From contig NZ_QLKQ01000031.1 in the NCBI RefSeq assembly GCF_003349955.1, positions 1-64,000 on the forward strand: DNA of 64,000 bases, given 5' to 3'. Source of the DNA: Azospirillum brasilense. GTDB taxonomy: Bacteria; Pseudomonadota; Alphaproteobacteria; Azospirillales; Azospirillaceae. Position numbers and translations under genes: made by a program. The notes below the pieces were generated by a model that worked only from the letters and a program-made list of their open reading frames with translations, was not told where the DNA came from and did not search any database. Of the stretch, positions 1-8,949 are shown in pieces (position 1 is the first letter of the stretch; every line of letters begins with the position of its first letter).

Positions 1-1
1 G

Positions 2-2674
2 TCCGCCACCCTCCCGCCCCCCCCTCCGGCTGCCGACCGGGACAAGCGGCTGGAGGCGCTGGAGCGCGAGAACGCCAAGCTCCGCCGCATCAACCAGGTG
101 CTGATGGACCGGGTGGAGCGGTCGATGGACGTGCAGGGGGGCGCCTTCTCCCTGTTCCAGACCGCCATCGTCCTGGAGCAGAAGGTGCGCGAGCGCACGC
201 TGGAGCTGGAGCGCGCCCTGCGCGAGCTGGAGGACAGCCACCGCGCGCTCGCCCGCGCCAAGGAGCTGGCCGACACCATGCGCGGCCGCCTGTCGGAGGC
301 CATCGAGTCGGTCAACGAGGGTTTCGCCATCTTCGACGCCGACGACCGGCTGGTGCTGTGCAACAGCAAGTATCTGGCCCTGTGGCCGGAGATCCGCGAC
401 CGCATCCTGCCGGGCATCCGTTTCCAGGAGATCGCCGAGCTGGCCGCCTCCTCGCGCACCATCGCCGACGCCTACCCGCGGCCCGACCGCTGGCTGTCGG
501 AACGGCTGGCCCAGCACCGGGCGCTGAAGGGCCCCTACGTCTACCGGCTGGCCGATGGGCGCTGGGTCCAGGTGAACGAACGGCGGACCCGCGACGGCGG
601 GGTGGTCGGCGTCTACACCGACATCACCGACATCAAGGAGCATGAGACCCGCCGCCGCGAGCGCGAGCTGGCCGAGAAGTCGGCGCTCCTCCAGGCGACG
701 CTGGACAACATCGCCCAGGGAGTCGGGGTGTACGACCGCGACCAGCGGCTGGTCGCCTGGAACGAGCGCTTCACCGGCCTGCTGCGCCTGCCCGCCAAGG
801 TGGCGGAGCGCGGGGCGGGCTTCGCCGACTTCGTGCTGCACCACGCGGCGCTGGGCGAGCGTGGCCTGTCGCTGAAGGCGCTGATGATGCCGAGCGGACT
901 CGTCGAGCAGCCCTGGCTGGACGGCACGGTGCTGGAGATCAGCCGCAACCCCATGCCGGGCGGCGGCTTCGTCCTGACCTTCACCGACATCACCGAGCGC
1001 AAGCGCGCCGAGCAGGCCCTGCGCGACAGCGAGGAGCGCATCCGGCTGGTCACCGACGCCGTGCCGGCGCTGATCGCCTATGTCGACGCCGAGCAGCGCT
1101 TCCGCTTCGTCAACAAGGCCTACGAGGGCTGGTTCAACCGCAAGCGCGAGGAGATCGAGGGCCAGCCCATGTGGGCGGCGCTGGGCGACCTCTATTACGA
1201 GGTGCGGCGCTCCTACGTGCTGCGGGCACTGGCCGGCGAGGAGGTAACCTTCGACCTGGAGCTGCCCGGCGAGAACGGCGCGCCGCGCTACGCCGTCGCC
1301 ACCTACATCCCGCATTTCGGCGAGCGGCGCGGCGGCGGCAAGCCGGAGGTTCTGGGCTATTTCGGCCTGATCCACGACATCACCGAGCGGCGCATGGCGG
1401 CGGAGGCGCTGGCCGACGCCAAGGACAGCCTGGAGCGCCGCGTCGTCGAGCGCACCGCCGAGCTGACCCGGCTCAACAGCCAGCTCCAGCAGGAGATCGC
1501 CGAGCGCATCGCCGCGGAGGAGGCGCTGCGGCTGGCCAAGGCGGAGGCGGAGCAGGCCAACCTGTCCAAGACGCGCTTCCTGGCGGCGGCGAGCCACGAC
1601 CTGCTTCAGCCGCTGAACGCCGCACGGCTGTTCGTCTCGGCGCTGGGCGATCTGGAGCAGCCGGAGCCGAACCGCGGGCTGGTCGACAACATCGACGTCG
1701 CCCTGGCCTCGGTGGAGGACCTGCTGTCGGCACTGCTGGACATCTCCAAGCTGGACGCCGGGGCGGTGCGGCCGGAGATCGCCGATTTCCCGATCAAGAG
1801 CCTGTTCGGCGCGCTGGCCACCGAATACGCGGCGGTGGCGAAGGAGCGCGGGCTGGAGCTGAGCGTCGTTCCCAGCCACGCCGTGGTGCGCAGCGACATC
1901 CGCCTGCTCCGCCGGATTTTGCAGAACTTCCTGTCCAACGCCCTGCGCTACACACAAGCAAAAAGGGCGACGAAGGGCGGCGCGGGGCGTGTCCTGGTCG
2001 GCTGCCGGCGGACGCCCGAAGGCTTGCGGATCGAGGTGTGGGACACCGGCCCCGGCGTGCCCGCCGACAAGCTGGACGAGATTTTCCAGGAGTTCCGCCG
2101 CCTCGATACCCCCTGCGCCAACGAGCGGGTGCGCGGCATGGGCCTCGGCCTCGCCATCGTGGAGCGGGTGGCGCGGATGCTCGACCACCCGATCACCGTG
2201 CGCTCGCAGCCGGGGCGGGGGTCGGTCTTCGCGGTGACGGTGCCCTTCGGCCGCTACGCCCGCCCGGTGCGCGCTCTGGAGGCGCCGGTGCAGACCGCCT
2301 CGAACCGGCTGGCCGGCACGCGGGTGCTGGTGATCGACAACGAGCCGGCGGTGCTGGCCGGGATGCGCGCGCTTCTGGAAGGCTGGGGGTGCAGCGTCGC
2401 CACGGCGGCGTCGGGCGACGAGGCGCTGGCCGGGCTGGGGGCGGTGGCGCCGGACGTGCTGTTCGCCGACTACCATCTGGACGACGGGGTGATCGGCTTC
2501 ACCGAGATCGCGCGGGTGCGCGAACGCTGCGGGGCGGACCTGCCGTCGGTCCTCATCACCGCCAACCGCACCGCCGAAGTGGTCGAGGAGGCGCAGGCCA
2601 GGGGCTGCCATGTGCTGAACAAGCCGGTGCGCCCGGCCCAGCTGCGCGCGGTGATGACGGGCCTGCTGGCGTAA
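2..2674 (+). CDS. PAS-rich hybrid histidine kinase (5' end outside window)
   Basis: Sensor kinase that would autophosphorylate on histidine and pass the phosphate to its own receiver. The frame is already open at base 2 and encodes a coiled-coil stretch (ERENAKLRRINQ) before the GTG at 98, so the true start lies upstream of the window. In order: coiled coil, three PAS domains (roughly codons at 290-630, 660-1000 and 1020-1400), a second coiled coil, HisKA with the phospho-acceptor His at 1595 (motif ASHDLLQPLNA), HATPase with NFLSNAL and MGLGLAIVERV, and a C-terminal receiver with the acceptor Asp at 2468 (FADYHLDD) and the conserved Lys in NKPVRP. There is no transmembrane segment in the visible part, so sensing is probably cytoplasmic. 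The order resembles NahK/ErcS-type kinases. The stimulus cannot be told, and no response-regulator gene is adjacent in the window. Confidence 0.93.
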   Translation, partial: SATLPPPPPAADRDKRLEALERENAKLRRINQVLMDRVERSMDVQGGAFSLFQTAIVLEQKVRERTLELERALRELEDSHRALARAKELADTMRGRLSEAIESVNEGFAIFDADDRLVLCNSKYLALWPEIRDRILPGIRFQEIAELAASSRTIADAYPRPDRWLSERLAQHRALKGPYVYRLADGRWVQVNERRTRDGGVVGVYTDITDIKEHETRRRERELAEKSALLQATLDNIAQGVGVYDRDQRLVAWNERFTGLLRLPAKVAERGAGFADFVLHHAALGERGLSLKALMMPSGLVEQPWLDGTVLEISRNPMPGGGFVLTFTDITERKRAEQALRDSEERIRLVTDAVPALIAYVDAEQRFRFVNKAYEGWFNRKREEIEGQPMWAALGDLYYEVRRSYVLRALAGEEVTFDLELPGENGAPRYAVATYIPHFGERRGGGKPEVLGYFGLIHDITERRMAAEALADAKDSLERRVVERTAELTRLNSQLQQEIAERIAAEEALRLAKAEAEQANLSKTRFLAAASHDLLQPLNAARLFVSALGDLEQPEPNRGLVDNIDVALASVEDLLSALLDISKLDAGAVRPEIADFPIKSLFGALATEYAAVAKERGLELSVVPSHAVVRSDIRLLRRILQNFLSNALRYTQAKRATKGGAGRVLVGCRRTPEGLRIEVWDTGPGVPADKLDEIFQEFRRLDTPCANERVRGMGLGLAIVERVARMLDHPITVRSQPGRGSVFAVTVPFGRYARPVRALEAPVQTASNRLAGTRVLVIDNEPAVLAGMRALLEGWGCSVATAASGDEALAGLGAVAPDVLFADYHLDDGVIGFTEIARVRERCGADLPSVLITANRTAEVVEEAQARGCHVLNKPVRPAQLRAVMTGLLA

Positions 2675-2691
2675 GGGGACGCGATGGGGCC

Positions 2692-2737
2692 CCACCCCGG
2701 CCGCTCCCCGGGAAGCGGAAGCGAAGGGCCGGGGTGG
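2692..2737 (+). terminator. Hairpin after the hybrid kinase
   Basis: An 11-bp perfect stem, CCACCCCGGCC (2692-2702) pairing with GGCCGGGGTGG (2727-2737), starts 18 nt after the kinase stop. No T run follows, so it may be a Rho-assisted stop or a member of the GC-rich hairpin repeats also seen at 7314-7338 and 5674-5813. Confidence 0.5.
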
Positions 2738-2753
2738 CGAAAGACCCGGAGAC

Positions 2754-3002
2754 TCAGCGCGTCAGACGGATGATCGTCACCATCATGCCGACCGCGTACA
2801 GCTCGGCCAGCGGAACGATCCAGGACGGGTGGAAAAGGATCGACAACGGCATGATCAGCAGAAGGATCAGCGCCGGGAACACGAAATAAGGCGAATTGCA
2901 GTAAGCCGGCAGGCCATGCACCCGGCCCGAGACCCGATCCGAGACATCACGCGACTCTTCGCCAATCAAACGATCCGCATCACCAACAGTTTGATCCACC
3001 AT
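2754..3002 (-). CDS. Small two-helix membrane protein, unknown function
   Basis: An 82-residue frame with a hydrophilic N-terminal third and two hydrophobic stretches (about residues 38-58, FVFPALILLLIMPLSILF, and 61-80, WIVPLAELYAVGMMVTII). It ends in a short basic tail. I do not recognise the family. It faces the kinase gene tail to tail and has only a weak ribosome site (CTAGAGA). Support is the clean membrane-protein composition and the isolated position; it could be a chance frame. Confidence 0.5.
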   Translation of the reverse strand: MVDQTVGDADRLIGEESRDVSDRVSGRVHGLPAYCNSPYFVFPALILLLIMPLSILFHPSWIVPLAELYAVGMMVTIIRLTR

Positions 3003-3159
3003 TCTCTAGCACCCACTGCATTTATGGTCTTTTTCTTCTCCATCACTGGAAGATGGAGCGCAGCCTCTATAACACAGCTTGCCGTGGCGCGGACACGACT
3101 TCGCGCCGTCTTGCCGGATGGCGAAAACGGCGCGAGAAGTCCTGAATTTTATTGTGGCT

Positions 3160-3729
3160 TTACGCCGCTTCGGTCAGCGCCAGATGCGGGCGGCGGACCA
3201 TCGACTGGATGGTGAAGGGGGCGCGCACGCCGCCGCTGAACAGCTCGGCGCATTCCAGCGCCTTCAGCACCCGCTCCTCCGCCGGCAGGCCGACCGTGGA
3301 GGCGAGCGAGCCCAGCGCGTAGTCGGACCCGCAGCCGATGGCGTGATAGCCGCGCACCGCCTCGCCCACCTGATAGTCGGACTGGATGGAGAAGAGACGC
3401 CCCTCGTAGCCGACCATGAAGGTGCCGCCGGTCTCCACGTCGTTGGAGCGGTGGGCATAGCCGCCGTCCTTCAGGCAGCCGCGCACGGCGTCCACGAAAT
3501 CGACGACCATGTAGCGGAAGACGTCGGCCTCGGGGTCGCGGTGCGGCGGCTCCAGCCGGTAATGCAGAAGCTGGCCCATGCGGAAGCTGCTGGTGAAGCC
3601 GATCAGCAGGTCGGCGTTGCGGAACACCTTGGTGTCCGCGCGCACGGTGATGTCGAGGCCGTTCACGCCCGCGCTGTCACCGCCCATCCACACACGATCG
3701 CCGTCCACCAAGCCAACAATGCAGGTCAT
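3160..3729 (-). CDS. Ntn-hydrolase of the proteasome/HslV-like fold
   Basis: 189-residue protein of the T1-type Ntn-hydrolase superfamily. After removal of Met1 the chain would begin with Thr2-Cys3, the sort of N-terminal nucleophile used by proteasome beta subunits and HslV, followed by IVGLVDGDRVWMGGDSAG, which matches the first beta strands and the conserved aspartate region of that fold. Further family-like segments are GGTFMVGYEGRLFSIQSDYQVGE and the glycine-rich AIGCGSDYALG. The length suits a single catalytic domain without an ATPase partner; no HslU or Mpa-like gene is nearby. It lies downstream of ipdC on the same strand but beyond ipdC's strong terminator, so separate transcription is likely. 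The substrate is unknown; peptidase activity is an inference from the fold. Confidence 0.75.
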   Translation of the reverse strand: MTCIVGLVDGDRVWMGGDSAGVNGLDITVRADTKVFRNADLLIGFTSSFRMGQLLHYRLEPPHRDPEADVFRYMVVDFVDAVRGCLKDGGYAHRSNDVETGGTFMVGYEGRLFSIQSDYQVGEAVRGYHAIGCGSDYALGSLASTVGLPAEERVLKALECAELFSGGVRAPFTIQSMVRRPHLALTEAA

Positions 3730-3806
3730 CGCCGTCCTCGTCCCTGAATAAATTTCGCCCGAAAGCAGGGACAGGGTGGGCTTTTATGGTTAACGAATTG
3801 TTGCGC

Positions 3807-3849
3807 GGCGGTGCTGCCGAAGGGGGTATCCCGCTTCGGCAGCACCGCC
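3807..3849 (-). terminator. Strong hairpin behind ipdC
   Basis: A perfect 16-bp stem, GGCGGTGCTGCCGAAG (3807-3822) with its complement at 3834-3849, and an 11-nt loop, 40 nt past the ipdC stop. It separates ipdC from the Ntn-hydrolase gene. No T run follows on either strand. Confidence 0.75.
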
Positions 3850-3889
3850 CTTAGCGCAGGCGCGACAAGAGCTTAGCGGAGCAGTCCCA

Positions 3890-5521
3890 TCAGCGCGCGG
3901 CGTGCAGGCGCTTCTGCCCCTGGACGAAGCGGGCCAGCGTGTCGGACAGCACGCCGCGCGGGATCATCGCCTCGATCAGCTGGAATCGCCCGCGCGTGGC
4001 GAAGGCCTTGTCCAGCGCCGCCTTCAGCTCCGCCCGCGTGCGCACGCGCACGCCGTCGCCGCCCATGCCCGCCGCCATCTCGGCGAAGCGCCAGTCGTCC
4101 AGGTTGTTGAAGGCGGATTCGGGCTGGAAGGTGCGCAGCATCTCCCAACTGGCGTTGTTGAACAGGATCACGATGGGATCGATGCCCAGCCGTCGGCAGT
4201 TGCCAAGCTCCCACCCGGTCATCTGGAAGGCGCCGTCGCCGACCACGGTCAGGATGCGCTTGCCGCCCGACACGCACTGCGCCCCGATGCCCGCCGGCAC
4301 GCCGAAGCCCATGCCCGCGTAATAGCCCGGCGCCATCAGCCCGGCGTCGATCATGTCCATGGCGGTGAACAGGCAATCGCCCATGTCCGCCGCGATCAGC
4401 AGCGGCTCCTGCCCGGCGCGGACGCGGTCGTTGACGGCGCGGGCGATGTCCATCGGGGCGATCGGCTCGCCGTCCGCCTGAAGGCCGGTCGGATAGGCGT
4501 GGGGCTCCTTGCCGCGCGTCGTCCGGTCGGACGGCGGCAGCCGCTCCAGCAGCGCGTCGACCAGCCCGTCCAGCGGGATGTCGGCGTAGGTGTGATAGCC
4601 CAGCGTCACCGCCCGGTCGAAGGCGTGGATGGTCTTGCGCAGGTCGATCTTGCGCTGGGACACCGCGAAGTTGGTGTCGCTGAGGATCGCGCCGAGCAGG
4701 AACAGCCCGTCCGACTCCTCGACCAGCCGGGTGATCTCCGCGTCGCCGGCGACGCCGATGTAGGTGCCGAGCGGCGGGGTCGGCGCGTCGGCCAGCAGGC
4801 CGCGCCCCATGAAGGTGGTCACCACCGGCACGCCCAGCCGCTGCGCCAGTTCCGCCACCTTGGCCTCCAGCCCGTAGCGGCGGACCTCGACGCAGACCAT
4901 CAGCACCGGCGATGTGGCCGAGCGCATGGCCGCCAGCACCTCGTCCGCGCAGGCGGCCAGCGCGTCGCGGTCCACCGGCCAGGCGGGGTCGTCGCCCACC
5001 GGCTCGACCTCGGCGTTGACCATGTTGCGGGGGATTTCCAGATAGACCGGGCGCGACAGGGCGCGGGCGGCCCCCAGCACGCGGGCGATCTCCGCCGGGG
5101 CCTTGGCCGGATCGTCCAGCCGGGCCTGGGCGACGGTGATCTCCTTGAACACCTGGAACTGCGTGTCCAGCGTGCGGCCCTGGTGGTGCAGCAGCAGGCC
5201 GGCGTTGCCCTCCGTCGTGCCCGGCGCGCCGGAGATGACGACGACCGGCGACTTCTCGGCGTAGGCGCCGGCCACCGCGTTCACCATGTTGAAGGCGCCC
5301 GCCCCGTAGGTGACCGCCGCCACCCCCAGCGTCGAACTGTAGCGCGCCGCCGCGTCCGCCGCGAAGCCCACCGCCGGCTCGTGGCTCAGCGTGTGGAGCG
5401 GCAGGATTTGCGTTTCCTCCGCCACCTTGAAGAAGGGCAAGGCGAAATCGCCCGGAATCCCGAACATGGCCTGTGCGCCGCGATCCTTCAGCGCGCGCAG
5501 CAGGGCTTCGGCCAGCTTCAT
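3890..5521 (-). CDS. ipdC: Indole-3-pyruvate / phenylpyruvate decarboxylase
   Basis: ThDP-dependent 2-keto acid decarboxylase that converts indole-3-pyruvate to indole-3-acetaldehyde, the key step of auxin synthesis in Azospirillum, and phenylpyruvate to phenylacetaldehyde. 543 residues, the usual length. The N-terminal Pyr domain has the ThDP-activating Glu in SHEPAVGFAADA; the middle domain is intact; the C-terminal PP domain has the ThDP/Mg site GDGAFQMTGWELG followed by NNASWE. The sequence agrees closely with the A. brasilense enzyme as I remember it. The gene is divergent from gltX across a 413-bp control region with an inverted repeat and a palindromic element. No iaaC-like (ES1/SCRP-27A family) gene follows, unlike the bicistronic arrangement reported for strain Sp245; a 16-bp hairpin ends the unit instead. 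Confidence 0.97.
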   Translation of the reverse strand: MKLAEALLRALKDRGAQAMFGIPGDFALPFFKVAEETQILPLHTLSHEPAVGFAADAAARYSSTLGVAAVTYGAGAFNMVNAVAGAYAEKSPVVVISGAPGTTEGNAGLLLHHQGRTLDTQFQVFKEITVAQARLDDPAKAPAEIARVLGAARALSRPVYLEIPRNMVNAEVEPVGDDPAWPVDRDALAACADEVLAAMRSATSPVLMVCVEVRRYGLEAKVAELAQRLGVPVVTTFMGRGLLADAPTPPLGTYIGVAGDAEITRLVEESDGLFLLGAILSDTNFAVSQRKIDLRKTIHAFDRAVTLGYHTYADIPLDGLVDALLERLPPSDRTTRGKEPHAYPTGLQADGEPIAPMDIARAVNDRVRAGQEPLLIAADMGDCLFTAMDMIDAGLMAPGYYAGMGFGVPAGIGAQCVSGGKRILTVVGDGAFQMTGWELGNCRRLGIDPIVILFNNASWEMLRTFQPESAFNNLDDWRFAEMAAGMGGDGVRVRTRAELKAALDKAFATRGRFQLIEAMIPRGVLSDTLARFVQGQKRLHAAR

Positions 5522-5604
5522 GGCCGCTCTCCCGTTCCAATTGGTTTCGCGGGCCGAAAACCCGCACAGGGGGACAGCATCGCCTCCGCCTCCGCTCCGC
5601 GCAA

Positions 5605-5628
5605 GAATTGTTTCATTCGAAACAATTC
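5605..5628. promoter_or_regulatory. Perfect inverted repeat in the ipdC promoter
   Basis: GAATTGTTTC (5605-5614), spacer ATTC, GAAACAATTC (5619-5628): a perfect 10-bp dyad, AT-rich within very GC-rich DNA, 84 bp from the ipdC start. The geometry suits the operator of a dimeric regulator of ipdC. Confidence 0.7.
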
Positions 5629-5673
5629 ATATGCGCCGGAAATTGTGGAGGGGTGGGAGTGGCAATTAAAAAC

Positions 5674-5813
5674 CCCTCTCCCGCCCCGGGAGAGGGGAGG
5701 GGCCCGCGCGCAGCGTGGGAAGGGTGAGGGTGCCGCCAAGGATCGGTGGCTTGATCCTCGCCCGACCCTCACCCGCCTGCTTCGCAGGCCCCCTCTCCCG
5801 GGGCGGGAGAGGG
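5674..5813. repeat. 140-bp palindromic intergenic repeat
   Basis: The two ends are perfect 23-bp inverted arms (5674-5696 and 5791-5813), each itself a hairpin of the type CTCTCCCG...CGGGAGAG. Inside are a second inverted pair, GGGTGAGGGT (5722-5731) with ACCCTCACCC (5765-5774), and a central AGGATC/GATCCT pair. Nested dyads of this kind are typical of mobile non-coding palindromic repeats. It stands between the ipdC dyad and gltX. Confidence 0.75.
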
Positions 5814-5934
5814 ATTCAATGCCGAACGCGATAGGCCCCACGGCGTCCGCCTTGGCGCCCGATGGGCGTCTTTCGGACGGGCGCGCGGCGTGCTACGACT
5901 GCCGCCCTGTTCCCGACTTTCGAATGATGCCCGC

Positions 5935-7293
5935 ATGTCCGTCGCCGTCCGCTTCGCCCCCAGCCCGACCGGTCTCCTCCATGTCGGCAATGTGCGCCTC
6001 GCGCTCGTCAACTGGCTGTTCGCGCGCAAGGCCGGCGGCACTTTCCTGCTGCGCCTCGACGACACGGACGAGGAGCGCTCCAAGCCGGAATACGCGGAGG
6101 GGATCGAGCGGGACCTGACCTGGCTCGGCCTGACCTGGGACCGCTTCGCGCGGGAAAGCGACCGTTACGGCCGCTATGACGAGGTGGCCGCGGCGCTGAA
6201 GGCCAGCGGCCGGCTCTATCCCTGCTACGAGACGCCGGAGGAGCTGAACCTCAAGCGCGCCAGCCTCGTCTCGCAGGGCCGCCCGCCGATCTACGACCGC
6301 GCGGCGCTCCGCCTGACCGACGCCGACCGCGCCCGCCTCGAATCGGAGGGGCGCAAGCCGCACTGGCGCTTCAAGCTGGAGCACACGCCGGTCGAATGGA
6401 CCGACCTCGTGCGCGGCCCGGTGCATTTCGAAGGGTCGGCTCTCAGCGACCCCGTGCTGATCCGCGAGGATGGGCGGCCGCTCTACACGCTGACCAGCGT
6501 GGTGGACGACGCCGACCTCGCCATCACCCACGTCATCCGCGGCGAGGACCACGTCGCCAACACGGCGGTGCAGATCCAAATTTTTGAAGCGCTCACGAAT
6601 ATTGAGGGTGGCGGGGCGGTGCCGGTCTTCGCCCATCTGCCGCTGCTGACCGACGCGGCGGGACAGGGCCTGTCCAAGCGGCTGGGCAGCCTGTCCGTGG
6701 CGTCCTTGCGCGAGGAGGAGGGGATCGAGCCGATGGCGTTGGCCAGCCTGCTCGCCAAGCTCGGCACCTCCGACGCCATCGAGCCGCGGCTGACGCTGGA
6801 CGAGCTGGTGGCCGAGTTCGACATCGCCAAGGTGTCCCGCGGCACCCCGAAATTCGACCCGGAGGAGCTGCTGCGGCTGAACGCGCGCATCCTCCATCTG
6901 CTGCCCTTCGAGCGGGTCGCCGGGGAACTGGCCGCGCTCGGTCTGGATGATGCCGACGCCGCCTTCTGGGAGGCGGTGCGCCCCAACCTGTCGCGCGTCG
7001 CCGAGGCCCGCGACTGGTGGGCGGTGACCCACGCCCCGGTCGTCCCGGCGGCGGACGATCCCGCCTTCCTGGCCGAGGCGGCGGCCCTGCTGCCGGAGGA
7101 GCCGTGGGACCTCTCCACCTGGGGCACCTGGACGGGTGCGGTGAAGGCGAAGACGGGTCGGAAGGGCAAGGATTTGTTCCTCCCCCTGCGCCGCGCCCTC
7201 ACCGGGCGGGACCATGGACCGGAATTGAAGAACCTGCTACCCCTGATCGGCCGAACCCGCGCGCAAAAACGCCTCGCGGGAGAGACGGCCTAG
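5935..7293 (+). CDS. gltX: Glutamyl-tRNA synthetase
   Basis: Class I aminoacyl-tRNA synthetase that charges glutamate onto tRNA-Glu (in many alphaproteobacteria also onto tRNA-Gln for later amidation). 452 residues starting at ATG 5935; a longer frame begins at 5890, but family homology starts at [12 protein letters not shown]. The HIGH-equivalent is HVGN near residue 17, the KMSKS-equivalent is SKRLGS near residue 246, and the class I fold continues through RFAPSPTG and DDTDEERS. The short form suggests one of the two GluRS paralogues common in this class. It is followed by cysS on the same strand after a 75-bp gap with a GC-rich hairpin; the gltX-cysS order next to ipdC is known from A. brasilense. 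Confidence 0.97.
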   Translation: MSVAVRFAPSPTGLLHVGNVRLALVNWLFARKAGGTFLLRLDDTDEERSKPEYAEGIERDLTWLGLTWDRFARESDRYGRYDEVAAALKASGRLYPCYETPEELNLKRASLVSQGRPPIYDRAALRLTDADRARLESEGRKPHWRFKLEHTPVEWTDLVRGPVHFEGSALSDPVLIREDGRPLYTLTSVVDDADLAITHVIRGEDHVANTAVQIQIFEALTNIEGGGAVPVFAHLPLLTDAAGQGLSKRLGSLSVASLREEEGIEPMALASLLAKLGTSDAIEPRLTLDELVAEFDIAKVSRGTPKFDPEELLRLNARILHLLPFERVAGELAALGLDDADAAFWEAVRPNLSRVAEARDWWAVTHAPVVPAADDPAFLAEAAALLPEEPWDLSTWGTWTGAVKAKTGRKGKDLFLPLRRALTGRDHGPELKNLLPLIGRTRAQKRLAGETA

Positions 7294-7313
7294 AGTCCTT
7301 TCCCCCACCCCGG

Positions 7314-7338
7314 CCCTCCCCCGCTGGGCGGGGGAGGG
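7314..7338 (+). repeat. GC-rich hairpin between gltX and cysS
   Basis: CCCTCCCCCGC (7314-7324) and GCGGGGGAGGG (7328-7338) form a perfect 11-bp stem with loop TGG, preceded by the same CCCCACCCCGGCC string seen at 2691. It ends 30 nt before the cysS start and could act as a terminator for gltX or influence cysS expression. Confidence 0.55.
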
Positions 7339-7368
7339 GGATGAACCTTTCACAGGAGATAGGGCGCC

Positions 7369-8742
7369 GTGCCGCTGGACCTCTACAACACGCTGACCCG
7401 CCGCAAGGAACGCTTCGAGCCGATGAGTCCGGACCGGGTGGGCATGTATGTGTGTGGACCCACGGTCTACGACACCGCGCACATCGGCAACGCCCGTCCG
7501 GTGGTGGTGTTCGACCTGCTGTTCCGGCTGCTGCGGCGGCTGTACCCGGCGGTGACCTACGTCCGCAACATCACCGACGTCGACGACAAGATCATCGACC
7601 GCTCGCGCGACAGCGGCGAGCCGATCGAGGCGCTGACCAAGCGCACCGCCGACCTCTACCACGCCGACATGGACGCGCTGAACGCGCTGCGCCCGACCAT
7701 CGAGCCGCGCGCCACGCACCACATCTCCCACATGGTCGCCCTGATCGGCCTGCTGATCGAGCGCGGCCACGCCTACGCCGCGGAAGGGCATGTGCTGTTC
7801 TCCGTGCCGTCGATGGCGGAGTACGGGCAGCTCTCCCGCCGCTCGCTGGACGAGATGATCGCCGGCGCACGGGTCGAGGTCGCCCCCTATAAGCGCGACT
7901 CCTCCGACTTCGTGCTGTGGAAGCCGAGCGCCGCCGACCAGCCCGGCTGGGACAGCCCGTGGGGCCGCGGCCGGCCGGGCTGGCACATCGAATGCTCGGC
8001 CATGGCCAAGGAGCATCTGGGCGTCACCTTCGACATCCACGGCGGCGGGCTGGACCTGATCTTCCCGCACCATGAGAACGAGATCGCCCAGAGCCGCTGC
8101 GCCCACGGCGGCGAGCCGCTGGCCCGCTACTGGGTCCACAACGGCTTCGTGACCGTCGAGGGCGAGAAGATGTCCAAGTCGCTGGGCAACTTCTTCACCG
8201 TGCACGAGCTGCTCGACGAGTTCCCCGGCGAGGCCATCCGCCTGACGCTGATGAGCGCCCATTACCGCCAGCCGCTGGACTTCACCCGCGAGGGGCTGAA
8301 GCAGTCCAAGGCGACGCTCGACCGCTGGTACCAGGCGCTGCGCGGCGAGCCCGCCCCGGCCGACGCCGAACTGCCGTTCGATGTCTTGGCCGCTCTGGAG
8401 GACGACCTCAACAGCCCGCTCGCCATCTCCCACCTGCACGAGCTGGCGTCCGCGGTGAACAAGGCGGCGGGGGACGCCGGGAAGGCCGCCGCCAAGGGCG
8501 CGCTGCGCGCCGCCGGCGAGGCGCTGGGCCTGCTCCAGCAGGACCCGGAGGCGTGGTTCCGCTGGGCGCCGAAGGGGGCCGCCGCCCTGTCCGACGCCGA
8601 CATCCAGCAGCGCATCGAGGACCGTCTGGCCGCCCGCAAGGCCAAGAACTACGCGGAGGCCGACCGCATCCGCAAGGAGCTGGCCGAGCTGGGCATCGTC
8701 CTGGAGGACGGCCCGCAGGGCACGAGCTGGAAGCGCGGCTGA
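7369..8742 (+). CDS. cysS: Cysteinyl-tRNA synthetase
   Basis: Class I synthetase charging cysteine onto tRNA-Cys, 457 residues (usual about 460). The start is a GTG preceded by CAGGAGATAGGGC. Signatures: [19 protein letters not shown] carries the first zinc-ligand Cys and the HIGH motif (residues 35-38); WHIECSAMA (Cys about 209) and HHENEIAQS give further zinc ligands; KMSKS is at about 266-270. The C-terminal region has the usual [20 protein letters not shown] segment. Co-directional with gltX. Confidence 0.97.
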   Translation: MPLDLYNTLTRRKERFEPMSPDRVGMYVCGPTVYDTAHIGNARPVVVFDLLFRLLRRLYPAVTYVRNITDVDDKIIDRSRDSGEPIEALTKRTADLYHADMDALNALRPTIEPRATHHISHMVALIGLLIERGHAYAAEGHVLFSVPSMAEYGQLSRRSLDEMIAGARVEVAPYKRDSSDFVLWKPSAADQPGWDSPWGRGRPGWHIECSAMAKEHLGVTFDIHGGGLDLIFPHHENEIAQSRCAHGGEPLARYWVHNGFVTVEGEKMSKSLGNFFTVHELLDEFPGEAIRLTLMSAHYRQPLDFTREGLKQSKATLDRWYQALRGEPAPADAELPFDVLAALEDDLNSPLAISHLHELASAVNKAAGDAGKAAAKGALRAAGEALGLLQQDPEAWFRWAPKGAAALSDADIQQRIEDRLAARKAKNYAEADRIRKELAELGIVLEDGPQGTSWKRG

Positions 8743-8792
8743 GGTCCGCCGGGCCGCTTCCCTCCTACCCCGAATCTCCCACCCAACGAAAA

Positions 8793-8822
8793 AGGCGCCT
8801 TCCGCCGTCGCGGAAGGCGCCT
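8793..8822 (-). terminator. Intrinsic terminator between cysS and the DUF779 gene
   Basis: A 13-bp perfect stem (AGGCGCCTTCCGC, 8793-8805, with 8810-8822) and a 4-nt loop. On the minus strand a TTTTT run follows, so it is best read as the end of the leftward aldehyde dehydrogenase-DUF779 transcript; the stem could also stop cysS. Confidence 0.8.
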
Positions 8823-8949
8823 GAGTTCGGTTCCATATGCACCACCACGCGGGGGAGCCGGTCTGAACACGGATCAGACCGCCCGGAGGCCGTGCCGACT
8901 GGGAAAGTCCCAAAGTCGAATTCTGAATACCGCATTCCACGGAACAGCG

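Larger units (their letters stand above)
5522..5934. promoter_or_regulatory. Divergent ipdC/gltX control region
   Basis: 413 bp with no gene. It must hold the promoters of ipdC (leftward) and gltX (rightward). Two structures stand out: a perfect inverted repeat at 5605-5628, 84 bp upstream of the ipdC start, in a locally AT-richer stretch, and a 140-bp palindromic element at 5674-5813. Published work on A. brasilense describes inverted repeats and auxin-response-like motifs in this promoter, and strain-specific differences in its length; which strain type this is cannot be settled by reading alone. Confidence 0.8.

Noticed and set aside
8823..8949. Possible structured RNA: GGTCTGA/TCAGACC hairpin and GACTGGG...CCC...AGTC pairing
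   Set aside because: No tRNA cloverleaf or known RNA family; more likely part of the trailer of the leftward transcript.
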